Below, piece by piece: positions 48,677-60,359 of a stretch of 64,000 bases of DNA; the stretch's first letter is position 1; the number at the start of each line of letters is the position of its first letter. The notes beneath the pieces are model-generated. The model made no database searches. It was given only the letters and a program-made list of their open reading frames with translations, and was not told where the DNA came from. The position numbers and the translations under genes were made by a program. The stretch spans positions 1,288,001 to 1,352,000 of the forward strand of contig NC_084895.1 in NCBI RefSeq assembly GCF_958979055.1, in the 5' to 3' direction. The stretch comes from Alnus glutinosa (lineage: Eukaryota; Streptophyta; Magnoliopsida; Fagales; Betulaceae).

Positions 48677-48703
48677 GAGAGATAACGAGAGAGAGAGAGA
48701 GAG
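48677..48703 (+). repeat. GA-rich leader of UGT-7
   Basis: GA-rich stretch just before the UGT-7 start, preceded by an ATATTTAT TATA-like site near 48658-48666. Similar in kind to the GA leaders of the minus-strand genes. Confidence 0.5.
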
Positions 48704-48728
48704 ATCTCAAAGAGTTGTGTAAGCAGAA

Positions 48729-51700
48729 ATGGTGAACGAAAAGAATGCCTACAGAGCTCATTGTCTGGTCTTAGCCTATCCAACCCAAGGCCACATTAAT
48801 CCCATGCTCCAATTCTCCAAGCGTTTGGAGCACAAAGGAGTAAGAGTTACACTCGTCACCACCTACTCCATCTCCAAGACCATACATAAAGAAGCCACCT
48901 CCATTGCTCTCGAGACAATCTCTGACGGCTACGACGACGGCGGGATAGAGCAAGCGGAGAGCATCCAGGCCTATTTGGAACGCTTTTGGCGAGTCGGCTC
49001 GCAAACTCTGTCTCAGCTCCTTGAGAAGCTTTCTAGCTCAGGCTGCCCGGTTGACTGCATTGTTTATGATGCTTTCTTGCCTTGGGCTCTAGACGTAGCC
49101 AAAAAGTTTGGGTTAGTCGGGGCTGTGTTTTTCACACAATCTTGTGCTGTTGATAACATATTGTTCCATGTCTACAAAGGAGTTCTTAAACTCCCTCTTT
49201 CAGAGCCAGAAATTTTGCTTCCTGGGTTGCCGCCACTTCAACCTCAGGATACGCCGTCCTTCATTTGTGATTTCGGATCCTACCCAGCTTTCTTTGACAT
49301 GGTTGTGCAACAATTCTCCAATATTGACAAAGCTGATTGGGTCCTTTGCAACACGTTTTATGAGCTAGAGCAAGAGGTAAGCAAGCAAACTAGGGCTTGT
49401 AAACTACTGATTTCCTCATCGTTTTCTTCTTTCTTTTCTTTTCTTTTTTACTCTATTTTTTTTTTTTTTAACTTCACTTACAATCTTATTCTTAAAGGTA
49501 AAAAGTTGCAATAGTCGAATTGTCATATTTTAAAATTGGAGAGGAGCCATTACTCCCCACCAGTAATGGTGGAGTAATGGCACCCCACCATTACTCCCCA
49601 CCATTAGAATTTGGAAAAGGATCTTCTCCGGTTCATTAGAATTGGAGAGGAGCCGGTGCCGGTTGATGGCTTGGATGTCTCTCAAGGCTAAAAACAAGAC
49701 ACGTCACCAAGAAAGGAAAAAAAAAAAAAAACTTATGATCTCGCTTCCTCAACATCACCTGCCTCGTTCTTCTTCCTCCTACTCTCCAAATTTCCCAAAT
49801 TTTCCCTGAATGTCGCACCCAAGACCTGCAAAGTCCTCGAATTTTCAGCGCCATGCCGAAGAGCTAGCCGCTCGCTTCTGAAACAGAGTGGGTAGCGTAC
49901 CCACTTGAGGGAAAACCTCAGCGGTCGTAGAACCTTTGCTCTGTTTAGTAACAGAGAACTCGCTGAGTTATCGAAACCCTCGAAACCGGCTGGACTAAAC
50001 TCGCTACTCATCCCGGCGGTGGTGTCGGTTATCGGCAGCAACTGAGTTGGTTGAATTTCGATGGCCGAACCCAGCTCGGGAGCACCAATCTAGGGCTGAG
50101 AATTCAAGCCCGGGAAGCCCATCGAAGCGGGGGAGATGGAAGCAGCTGGGTTGAACGGGCAGAGAAGACCGGTATCAAGCCCCAAATCGAAGCATTGTCA
50201 AAAGGGTTGGTGCAAACCGCGTTTATGAGCGAAGAGAAGGAAGATTTGTGGGGCAAGAAGGGTGGCTGTGAGTCTGTGACTGTGAGGGGTCGAGGGTGAA
50301 CACCTGTGATGGAGAGCAGGAAGAGGACGAGTCCAAGGGCTGCAAAAGAAGGCTATTGGCGTCGTTTGGATTGGAGCAGAAGCTAATGTCTCTGACATCT
50401 TGTTTGGGAGGCCATGGAGATGGTTATGGAGGTCCTGGCGAGGTGGGTTCAGAGCAGCGTTTTTTTTGATGTACCAATCATTCTCAGTGGGTCAGGTTGG
50501 CTGTTGGTGGTGACAGTGGTTGCTGGCGGAGGCTAAACTGGGGGGGGGGGAGGAATGAGGGTTTCGGTGGAGAGGGACAGAAAAATGGAAGACTGGGTTT
50601 TACTTTGGTTTTTGGTTCTTTTTTTTTTTTCATTGATGACGTGTCTTGTTTTTAGCCTTAAAAGGGTCAAGACCATCAACTAGCTCCTCTCCGGTTATAA
50701 TGAACTGGAGCGGATCCGGATCTTTAGAAGTTAGGGTTAAATCAAATAGTTAATAGGTAAAATGTTACTCATATTCTTATAAAACTTGTAAAAAATACAA
50801 AAGTACTATCTTAATTAAATAATTATTTTTATTTTTTTAAAAAAAACATTGAACAAACCCATGACTGGCCATGGAGCAAGGACGCAGTGAAATTTTTATA
50901 TTTTATTTTATTTTAAAAAAAACATTACTTATAATCCATGATCTTTCATCATTTTTGTAATAAATTAGTACTCAAACTTTAAAAAGTATCAATTTAGGGT
51001 ATTTATCTTTTAATTTTTTTTTTTTTTCAATTTCAACCATCCGTTAAATTTTTTTGTTAAATCTTGTCAAAATTTCAAAAATACCCTTCCTTTTTTTAGG
51101 CAAAAAGAAAAAAAATTTGCAAGAATTTAGCTGTTGGTCAGAATATAACGGAATTTACAAAAATACACATGTCTGAATTTTTGAAGAAAAAAAAAATTAA
51201 TATTTTTTTAAAACACAACATAGGGGAATTTTGATAATTTTGGTAAGATATAATGAAAAATTATAACGAATTGTTGAAATTGAAAAAAAACAAAAAACAA
51301 ATGAAATATTAATATCTTAAATTGACATTTTTTAAAATTTGAGTACTAACTAATTGCAAAAAAAAAAAATGAAAGATCGGAAGTTATAAGTTAAAGTTTT
51401 TCTCTTTCTTTTTTTATAAGGGTATTTTGGGTATTTTTAACATATGCCATTAGGATTTAACAAAAAAATCTTTATGAAAATATTACATTGCAAAATTTTA
51501 AAATATGACAACTCCACATTATAATTATTATATTTTTGCCGGGTGGGGAGTGATCTTGTCAGATTTGGATTTTACATGATTTTTAAGCATGCATGATGCA
51601 ACAATTGACATGGTGTGATAAATTTCTTTGTAGGTGGTGGATTGGATGGCAAAGATATGGCCATTGAGGACAATAGGACCTACCATACCATCCATGTTCT

Positions 51701-52356
51701 TAGACAGGCGACTTAAAGATGACAACGTCTATGGCTTCAGCATCTTCAAACCAAGCACCGATGCTTGCATGACATGGCTAAATGATCGCACAAAAGGGTC
51801 GGTTGTTTATGTTTCTTTTGGGAGTATGGCGGCTCTTGAAGTCGAGCAAATGCAAGAATTAGCTTGGGGATTGAGAATGAGCAATAGATACTTCTTGTGG
51901 GTTGTCAGGAAATCGGAAGAGGCAAAGCTCCCCGAAAACTTCGTGGAGGAGACGTCCGAGAAGGGATTGGTGGTCCGTTGGTGTCCTCAGTTGGAGGTCT
52001 TAACTCACGAGGCAGTGGGATGCTTTGTTACACATTGTGGATGGAATTCTACTCTGGAGGCCCTCAGCTTCGGTGTTCCGATGGTCGCAGTGCCACAATG
52101 GACAGACCAAAGCACAAATGCAAAATATATAATGGATGTTTGGAAGATGGGGCTGAAAGCTCCGGTTGATGAGAAAGGGTTGGTCAGGCGAGAAGCAGCA
52201 AAACATTACATCAGGGAAATAATGGAGGGAGAGAGAGGGAAAGAGATAAAGAAAAATGCCTTAAAATGGAGGAAATTGGCCAAAGAAGCGGTTGACGATG
52301 GTGGAAGTTCTGATATGAACATTGAAGAATTTGTAGCTAAATTGGTTCACTCTTAA
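48729..52356 (+). CDS. UGT74-family UDP-glucosyltransferase (UGT-7)
   Basis: Exon 1 is 48729-49376 (216 codons) and exon 2 is 51634-52356 (240 codons plus stop), giving 456 aa. His22 (YPTQGHINP), Asp114 (IVYDAFLPW) and a full PSPG box (WCPQLEVL to VPQWTDQ, Trp22 present) predict an active UDP-glucose transferase. Splice sites are intact (GAG|GTAAGC, TTTGTAG|GTG) and in the same phase as paralogues. The intron is 2257 bp instead of 121-134 bp because it has taken in a Mutator-like element (49613-50723) and a second TIR element (50926-51392). Whether the long intron is spliced well is unknown. Start context CAGAAATGG matches UGT-5. Confidence 0.94.
49613..50723. mobile_element. Mutator-like element with gene-like cargo, in UGT-7 intron
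   Basis: 1111 bp. Left inverted repeat 49613-49708 pairs with right 50635-50723; the outer 41 bp align without gaps, sharing GGTTCATTA and GGAGAGGAGC blocks. Target duplication TTAGAATTT (49604-49612) / TTAGAAGTT (50724-50732), one mismatch. The interior is GC-richer than its surroundings and carries open frames of 102 codons (49733-50041, minus) and 82 codons (50051-50299, plus) that I cannot assign. This is the layout of a Pack-MULE holding captured gene pieces; the source gene is unknown. Confidence 0.85.
50926..51392. mobile_element. AT-rich TIR element in UGT-7 intron
   Basis: About 467 bp with inverted ends (ACTTATAATCC against ACTTATAACTTCC) extending about 90 bp through a TTAGTACTCAAA block. 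The interior is related to 1-245 and 34626-34850. Non-coding. Confidence 0.65.
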
Positions 52357-52689
52357 GTCCATTTCCTAAGTTGTAGTTGTTTCTTCGTCCAATCTGAAAG
52401 GTTATGTAATGACTGTGGAATGATTCCAAACCTATCTTTAATTAGTTGCTTCTTGTTTAATTATTCAATTTGGTACATTTATATTTGTTGGAGATTAATT
52501 TGAAATGCTATTTAATTGATAGAAAATACTCTAAGATAAAGATTAAAAATAAAAAATAAAAAAAATACTCTAATTTCTTTTTACTTTTTTTTTTTTTTTT
52601 TTCATTGCAAATAAAGTGGCGGTTAAAGGAGAACAAATGTAGTTTCTCAAATAATGTTTTCGTGATTATAATTGGTTGCACCTAGAGCT

Positions 52690-52845
52690 GTAACCAAACC
52701 GAGCTTTGCTTGTAAACACTCGGCTCGATGAAGAAGAAACTCATTTCAAGCTTGAGCACCCATTGAGCTTTGCTTGAACTCAGGAAGAGAAAAGCTAAAC
52801 AAACGAGCGGATTGAGCTCGAGCTTGTTTTAAATAAATTTTTTTA
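52690..52845. repeat. GAGCTC-rich dispersed repeat
   Basis: Starts near GAGCTGTAACCAAACCGAGC and contains several GAGCTTG/CTCGGCTCG motifs typical of a widespread plant repeat. Borders not resolved. Confidence 0.35.
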
Positions 52846-52849
52846 ACAC

Positions 52850-53255
52850 AATTTTATTAAAAAAAAAATGAAGACACAATTTTATTGTTAATCAATTAAT
52901 TAAATTCATTCATCAAACAATAAATCCTAGTAAATTTCAATAATAAGCAACTTCAAGTTTATACAAATACTAACTAGCTTCATGATTACAATGTTCAATT
53001 TGAAAATATGAGCTAATGACCTAAACAACTGTACAACTTTACATATTACAATTTACAACTACTTAAATCAAAATTAGAAATTAGAAATTCTCCAGGCTAC
53101 AACTCATAATTACAACAAAATTTTCAAAAAAAAAATTACCCAACTTACAACTTACTCTTTCATCAAATAACTAAACAAGCCTACAAACTTATCTCATGGC
53201 ATGATAAGCAGAAAAACTTAAGCATTATTAACTTACAGTGACTTAGCTTAGCGAA
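52850..53255. other. Intergenic, no gene
   Basis: AT-rich, no supported gene or repeat border. Confidence 0.5.
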
Positions 53256-53264
53256 CATATCAAA

Positions 53265-54173
53265 GGATCTGGCTTCAGTGTTGTAGTTTAAAATTACAGC
53301 ACATCTGCTGCAAAAAAATAAAAGGCCCAGATTTGTTTTCACCGAAAAAATAAAACAGGCCACAAAATGTCCGTCTGAGTTTTATGGCGTCCGTTATAAT
53401 CACATCACGTGGTTCAAGAAATTACAAGAGCAAAACTTTACACTCTATCAACGATTTTTGCTCACCACCGTGACAGAAAAAGTAAATGGCCGGACACTGG
53501 TAGAAGCAAGAAAACGTCTGTTTGCGGGTTCAGGTGCGACCTCGTGGTCTCAAGGACTAGCCAAGTCACCAAGATCAGTCTTGACCAAACAGGCTACACC
53601 GATTCCCTCGATCCCTTCCTTGGAAACAGGCTACACCGGTTCCCTCGACCTCTCCAACAACTTCTTCTCCAGTCCGATCCCTGACTTGCTAGCCAACCTC
53701 ACTCAACTTTGTCGACTCAACCTCACTCAGCTTCGTTATCCAAGAAAAAAATTTGTTCAAGATAGAAATCAAGTAATCATTCTCAAAAACCAAACACAGA
53801 GGATAGAATGAAACGTGATTAACTGATTAGTTAATTTTAAAATTCCCTAAACTGGGTTCTTTGAAAAACCTTTACTTCTTGGACTCTAGCGACAATGCCA
53901 TCTCCAGCAATATCCCAGCGAGTTTTCGTTCAAATTTCCATGAGAAACAACAGACCAACAGCTTGAAAGGAAAAATGATAAGCGACGCTGACAGAGTGCA
54001 AGAGCTTTGCTCCTGTAATTCCTTGAACCATGTGATGCGACTATAACGGACGTCATAAAACACAAACAGACGTTTTGTGGCTTGTTTTATTTGTTTTTTG
54101 AAAACAAATCTAGGCCTTTAATTTTTACAGGAGATGTGCTATAGTTTAAAACTACAGCACTGAAGCCGGAACC
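53265..54173 (+). mobile_element. Mutator-like element carrying LRR gene fragments
   Basis: 909 bp with inverted repeats of about 175 bp (53265-53440 and 53994-54173; ends GGATCTGGCTTCAG / GGTTCCGGCTTCAG) and a perfect 9-bp duplication CATATCAAA (53256-53264, 54174-54182). Between them the plus strand holds leucine-rich-repeat pieces: GSLDLSNNFFSSPIPDLLAN near 53640-53700 and LYFLDSSDNAISSNIPASF near 53868-53925. These resemble LRR receptor-like proteins. The pieces are in separate frames and broken. A Pack-MULE is the best reading. Its ends are related to the element at 41524-42629. Confidence 0.9.
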
Positions 54174-54520
54174 CATATCAAATATATACCTCAAAATCAA
54201 CAATCATTAAGTCAGCAAGCAATATAAACGTAACTTATTAAAATTGCAACAAATTAAAAAATAAGTTTATATGATCATAAGCAAAAAGACTTATACATTA
54301 TTAACTTTAATAATCACTTAGTCATAAAATCAAACACATCAAAATCAATAATCACTGGCCAAGCCAGCAAGCAATAACAACTAACATATTAAAAAGACAG
54401 CACAACCATTATTTTAACACAAACTAGTTATCTCTCCTCTCTTTGCTTTCATTAGGGACTGTGTTGAGATTTTGTAAAAAATATGAAGGTAGGTAGGGAA
54501 CTTGTATTTTGTAAATAAAT

Positions 54521-55178
54521 GATATTTTAACAGTATATGAAAATATAAGAAAAGATCGATATTGTAGAGTGTATTTAGATAGAGAAACAAAAAATAATTT
54601 TGTTTTATTAATTTATGAAAAATCAATCAAAGGTAAAGCTACTGAGAGTGTATAAGTTTTTCAAACGGGAGCGCGTAGAGTCATCGGTGGGTGCAAGGGT
54701 GGATAATAGGTTTGTTGGTCCCATTTTGATATTGATTTAATTGAAAATGTTACTTCTTCTTTTGATTCAAATATTAAAATGTTAAAATATTAATTTAAAT
54801 AATTAAATTTATTCTTTTTTACTTGTTTATATATTTTGGATAAGTGATGATATTTTAACGGTATATGAAAATATAAGAAAAGATCGATATTGTAGAGTGT
54901 ATTTAGATAGAGAAACAAAAAATAATTTTGTTTTATTAATTTATGAAAAATCAATCAAAGGTAAAGCTACTGAGAGTGTATAAGTTTTTCAAACGGGAGC
55001 GCGTAGAGTCATCGGTGGGTTCAAGGGTGGATAATAGGTTTGTTGGTCCCATTTTGATATTGATTTAATTGAAAATGTTACTTCTTCTTTTGATTCAAAT
55101 ATTAAAATGTTAAAATATTAATTTAAATAATTAAATTTATTCTTTTTTACTTGTTTATATATTTTGGATAAGTGATGA
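54521..55178. repeat. 328-bp tandem duplication
   Basis: Two adjacent copies (starts 54521 and 54849) that differ at about two visible positions (CAGTATATG/CGGTATATG; GGGTGCAAG/GGGTTCAAG). Non-coding; very recent. Confidence 0.93.
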
Positions 55179-55179
55179 T

Positions 55180-56085
55180 TTGATATGCGGCGTTAAAGTA
55201 AGGGTCTGAATTTGAATTATTTTTTTGGCATCATGGGTAGAAGCAAAAAATTTTATTGTGGGGGAAAACTTTAAATATATATATATATGTTTTTTAAGGA
55301 TTTGTACAAATTATTTTGGAGAACTACCCCAAGCCATCCATTTTAATTAATTTTTCATGCGTACGTTAGAATTACTTCTTTCTTTTTATTCTAAATAAAT
55401 GGGGAAAGATGTTACAAAGAAGAGTCCTTACCACTCTAGATTCGAATGAAAAAAAAAAAATGAAAAAACCCTTAAGAATGCGTAAGAAACTTAGAATTAC
55501 TTATTAAGAAAGACTTTGATCTTACACATAAGAAAAAGTGTTAAATTTCTTGAAATAAATAATGATTTAATATTAATTAATTAATTAAACCCTTTAGTCC
55601 AATTACAATCTCGATAATTGTCATGAAGAATTGGATATGTAGTTTACATGTAAAATTATACATATTATGAATTCTATGATTTATTGGTTCTATCTAAAGC
55701 AAGTCATGGTGGTTTTGAAGCTTGTTGTAGGGCCATCTATAAAATGCCAAAAGGCTGTTTTTAATTTTCTCTAGTCTTCTTTTCTTCTTTTAATAGAACT
55801 GAAATGAAAAGACATCTCAAATTAGAGACTTGATCGACGACATTTCTGTATATTTGGATGAAAAATGGACAAAATGAGTGGCAGAAAATTGCATGAGGAT
55901 AATTTTTACTGTAGGATGCAGATTTCCTGTTAATTTTTGTCCAATTAAAGAGAAAGGGTAAGGATATTGTCCAACGAAAAGGGATAAGAATAATAATAGA
56001 GGAATAGTTACAGGAGCTTCCCTTTCGAGTATGGAAGTTCTTTTATAAAAGAGAGTGGGTATTAACCGTTCGTATCTTTTATTTG
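55180..56085. other. Intergenic, no gene
   Basis: AT-rich, no open frame of note and no repeat border I can define. Confidence 0.5.
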
Positions 56086-56097
56086 TAAATATTCATT

Positions 56098-56268
56098 GAG
56101 TAATGCTACACATCATTCCCTTGTCCTCCCAAATTTGATGTGGCTCTTAAAATCACCATTGAATTTATAATAAATCATTATTGAATTTTGATCCAATGGT
56201 GATTTTAAGAGCCACATCAATTTTGAGAGGATAAAAGGTGGACAAGAGGATGATGTGTAGCATTACTC
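56098..56268. mobile_element. Hairpin MITE, GAGTAATGCTACACATCAT ends
   Basis: 171 bp, inverted almost end to end, with a perfect 9-bp duplication ATATTCATT (56089-56097, 56269-56277). Mutator-type by target length. Confidence 0.93.
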
Positions 56269-56284
56269 ATATTCATTATCATTA

Positions 56285-56985
56285 TTAGTGTGTATGGATG
56301 CAGATGATAATTTTAGGGTATACAGATACAGTTATTAACCGTATCCACATACTCTTTATATATAGAGTAATGCTACACATCATCCCCTTGTCCTCCTTTT
56401 GTCACCCCAAAATTGATGTGGCTCTTAAAATCACCATTGGATCAAAATCCAAGAGTGATATATCAAAAATTCAATGGTGATTTTAAGAGCCACATCAATT
56501 TTGGGGTGACAAAAGGAGGACAAGGGGATGATGTGTAGCATTACTCTTATATATAATATATTTTGTATATTTATATTTAATAAATTCATCAAAATGACGT
56601 TGTTTTGGATTAAGTATATAAATTATGTTTAAATTAGTTTGGTTGGTTGTGTTTTCTCGTGTAAAACTTGTACAAAAAGGCAAAAGTATTGGAAAATCAA
56701 TATATTTTCAAAAGATTAAGGCTTTTAAAAAAAAAAAAACAAAAAAAAACAAGTCTAAAACATTAAAATTAGCCTAAATTATTTTCAAAATTGTTAAAAT
56801 ATGCCATAATAAAGACACTCAAAGAAGGCCCAAAAGAATAAAATATGCTCATTACCTAATATATGAATAACGGATAATAACAGCATTTAATAACCGCAAT
56901 AATTGTGCAGATACGTTATGTAAAAACATGATGCGGATGTGGATATTGTAAATAACTACATCCGCATGTATACTCCTAGCAAACA
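56285..56985. mobile_element. GCGGATGCAG-family TIR element, inverted copy
   Basis: Complement of the family at 9095-9624: the pieces near 56790-56990 match its left half in reverse. Ends near AGTGTGTATGGATGCAG and CATCCGCATGTATACT. It hosts the MITE at 56365-56546. Confidence 0.5.
56365..56546. mobile_element. Hairpin MITE with 75-bp perfect inverted repeat
   Basis: 182 bp. The first 75 bp of each arm are exact complements. Perfect 9-bp duplication TTATATATA (56356-56364, 56547-56555). Same family as 56098-56268. The perfect arms mark it as the youngest MITE in the window and a likely source of hairpin RNA if transcribed. Confidence 0.95.
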
Positions 56986-56989
56986 ACCG

Positions 56990-58399
56990 GCCCGAAGCTT
57001 TCTGTTTGGATAGGAGAGCATCTCTCACATAGTCTTACCTAAAGTAAGAGGAGTGATCCTTAATTTTAGGAGAATTATGTAAGGATTAAAGGATGTATGT
57101 CCTTAATTACATCCTATTGATTAATTTTAATCTTTTTCTTAAATTTATTTCTAGGACTCACTTTTATCTGAAGAAATAGTGTTCTCATGTTTGTTAACGC
57201 ATTGAAAAATCAAACATATTAAATAAACAATTGACTGTTCTTGAAGGGTACCCATGCCGACACTTTTAGGTGGCCGAAGCATCAACATCCATCCAAAAAA
57301 AAAAGGAAATAAGAAAGAGAAGTCACATATGGCAGCAGTCCAGGGCACACGTACCCATACACGTACTACCAAGAATCACAGAGCATTATTAAATGGGCCT
57401 CACACACAAGCAGATCCAGATTGAGATTGGAAATCAAACATGCTGCAGTCCAAGGCTTGACCCAATGGAGCACAAAAACCAAAATCAAAAACCCAACATC
57501 ATCACCAGCCAAAATTTGATTGAGCAAATTTCTAGCAGTTTGATTAATAATTGTAAACAAATTCATATGAGATTTATTTGTCTAAGATTTCATTCGGACT
57601 GCCCAGCTACTTATTTGGGTAGGTGAATTTCATATGAGCGCTCTCAATTTAGACAACAAATTGCTAGAGATCTCAATCCGCCAACAACACGACTACCAAA
57701 CGCCAAAACATCACAAAGAATTAGCTTGTAGGTTTCATAGCACATTTATGGAAAACTACACTTATCCTTCTCAATCTACCATTCAATTTGCAATATCTTC
57801 ACAATCTTTTTCAATTTGAATCATATACTGATATACTCCTACCAATTTACCATTAGGGTTACAATGTCCATCTTTCGCCTCCAAAATATGTTGGGTGGGT
57901 TAGGGTGGGAGATCTTTTCCATTGCGAATATGTAGAACTAATTGAGGAAATAGATGGTCATCAAGTCGGCCCAAACAATTGACTCTACACTTTTAACCTG
58001 AACTAACAATCCCAACTAGAGTTTTCTACCTCTGTCAATCAGTCGAGTAAAGAAGGGTTAATTTTGCCCCCCCCCCCCCCCCCCCCCCATAAGGATGTTG
58101 GTAAAACTCGACATACCCAATTGGACCATCCATATATTATATATTATTTTTCTATGTTTCATATAATTTAAAAAATAAAAATAAAATAAAATAAAATAAA
58201 AAAACTGGCCCTTTGTTGGATAAGGCATGTATTAGAATGTCGGGTTGGATCGATTTTGTTGGAAACCCTAGTACCTACTTCCTAGTTCAGGCCTGACATC
58301 AGTTGGAATCTAGAAATTCTTACCTATCTTGAGGTAACACCTGTTGAAACCCAAAAAAATTGCACTTCTAATGCACAAACACGAAGGCATGATCCCTGC

Positions 58400-58434
<35 letters not shown>

Positions 58435-58770
58435 TGTGTGTGAGTGCGAGTAAAATCAGTCAACATCGCTTCCGGCAGTGTAAAAAATAATTCACAGGTC
58501 CACAAGATAAGCCAAAATAATAATATAATCTTCGCAGCCAAATTCAGTCAAAACTCTTGACAGATTTCGTTAATATGACACATCAGCACCAATAGAATGA
58601 TGCCACGTGTCCTTTTATATATATATAATCTTTCTCCTTTAAGAGATATCTTATTCCACTTTTTTGTGAATATATAAGCTTTAGCCTCACACACACGTGT
58701 ATATATATAAGCTGAGACAAGCAATTCAACATGACAACAGGAACAGATGATTAGATAAAAGCAATTCAAC
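56990..58770. other. Intergenic, no gene
   Basis: No supported gene. It contains a 22-base C homopolymer (58067-58088), a TA/TG microsatellite (about 58405-58445) and low-complexity sequence. The short open frames here lack coding signs. Confidence 0.5.
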
Positions 58771-58779
58771 ATGTGAAAA

Positions 58780-59040
58780 ACATAAAGATTCACGCAGATG
58801 TTCAAAACTGGGCACCATCTTCGGCCAAAGCCCACCCATCGGCCGTCTTCCAGTGGCGGCCCTCTTCCATCTCCGGCCGTATTCCAGTTCCGGCTTCCCC
58901 CCAAATCCGGGAACTGCTGGTCCCGCCATATCCGGTGATTCATGGGTGCTGCCGAGACGATTGGGCTTCCATTAAACAGCATCATCATCACCAAATTAGG
59001 GGTAGGTTAATTTTGGAATTTTCAAGGTTTCTCGTTGGTT
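58780..59040. other. GC-richer stretch of unknown origin
   Basis: Locally GC-rich, with CCGGC-rich sequence open on both strands. Neither translation resembles a family I know. It may be a repeat or a captured piece. Confidence 0.3.
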
Positions 59041-59280
59041 AATTGTAGATAGTAGTGGTTGAATCCGTTTCACGTGGGTTGTAATCTTTGGGGTTTCTCT
59101 CTTTCGCTATAGCCTTATGTGTTTATATTTGCTGATTTTTAGTGTGGATTTCGAATTTGGTTGAAGTCTGTTATTGGGTTTTTTTTTTATAGGTTAGGGG
59201 TTCCTGTATCGACAAATTACATTATTTGTCATAATATAAAGCAATGCAGAATAAGTAATTTGTCGACCAAAGAACGGTGA

Positions 59281-60359
59281 TGCAAATGCTGAAAGACCTG
59301 TGCCAGTTTTGTGCCAGACCAGTTACCAACAATTTATCGAACCCTTGGCGAGAATTATTTTGAAAGCTGTTGTTGCTCAGTATAACGCCAGCCAGCTTAT
59401 CACTCAGAGAGAGGTAAACAACAAGGCTTATTCTTCTTGACAGTTCTAATCACAAATTGATCTAATGATTTGGGTTAGAGTGCACAATTTAGCTTTTGGT
59501 TTCACATCCTTCTTTTATAGTTAAGCTCATTGGGTTATGAGAACTGTTTGTCGGGATTTTCTGCTTTGCAGATTTTCATAATCTCCCATTTAACTAAATT
59601 TATTGTGGAAAAAGCTGAGCAAGACAAGAAAAGTGCTATTATCAGAGCACAGGTGAGGTGGAAGAGATTCCTCAGGTTTATAACTCTTAATCATCTGTTA
59701 TAGGGAGAATTTCAGTCGGTAATCTACTAGATTGATCTCTTGCCTCCTTATGTCATGCTAGTGAGAACTGATTTAGAAATTCAGCTGCATTAAATTTTGG
59801 AGAAAAATGGATTCTTGATCAAATGCTAGTCCCACTTAATGTTTATTGGCTCCTGTGGATTTAGTGGTTAGATATTGGTGATATCATTTTGCTTAAGAAC
59901 ATCTGGAAAGCTTTGTTCTTTTTATTTTCAGTGGGATTCAATCGTTATTCTAATAGGTGCTTGGTAGCCAGAAGTTGGTAGGAAGTTCTTAAAACCCCCC
60001 ATGGAGAATCCTTGCTAAAATAACCTTAATTTTGTTTAAACTTAAGTGGTAATTGCATATATGGATCTGGGTTTTCTCTGCTCCTTGTAATTTTTTGAAC
60101 TTAAGCAGATTTTCATCCCATTTGAAGGTCTATCTTATTTAATTTTGTTTCCCACCGGTTATGGGGTGAGGCCAAGAGTGCACAGCTTATTGGTTAAGCT
60201 ATTGCCAACAATCCGGCATTTATCACTCTCAGAAAAATTGAAGCTTCAAGAGAAATTGCGCATACCCTCTCGAATGCATCCAACAAAGTTTTCCTGAATT
60301 CAAGTGATTTGTTGCTGAACCTTCAGGAGATGAATTTGGATCCTACTGGGAAGAAATAG
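59281..60359 (+). pseudogene. Prohibitin (type II) pseudogene, partial with introns
   Basis: Pieces of a plant mitochondrial prohibitin, a ring-forming inner-membrane scaffold. Piece 1 (about 59285-59413): RPVP, then LPTIYRTLGENY, then KAVVAQYNASQLITQRE, with a frame change and about a dozen residues missing between the last two. A GTAAAC donor follows. Piece 2 (59599-59652): FIVEKAEQDKKSAIIRAQ followed by GTGAGG. Piece 3 (60165-60359): GEAKSAQLIG, an in-frame TAA where Gln is expected, then AIANNPAFITLRKIEA and the C-terminus NLQEMNLDPTGKK with its stop. The 5' half, the exon between pieces 1 and 2 and the acceptor before piece 3 are lost. Kept introns show it is a duplicated gene, not a retrocopy. 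Confidence 0.92.

Noticed and set aside
58548-58994. 148-codon minus-strand open frame
   Set aside because: Low-complexity and lacking any known motif; the overlapping plus strand is also open.
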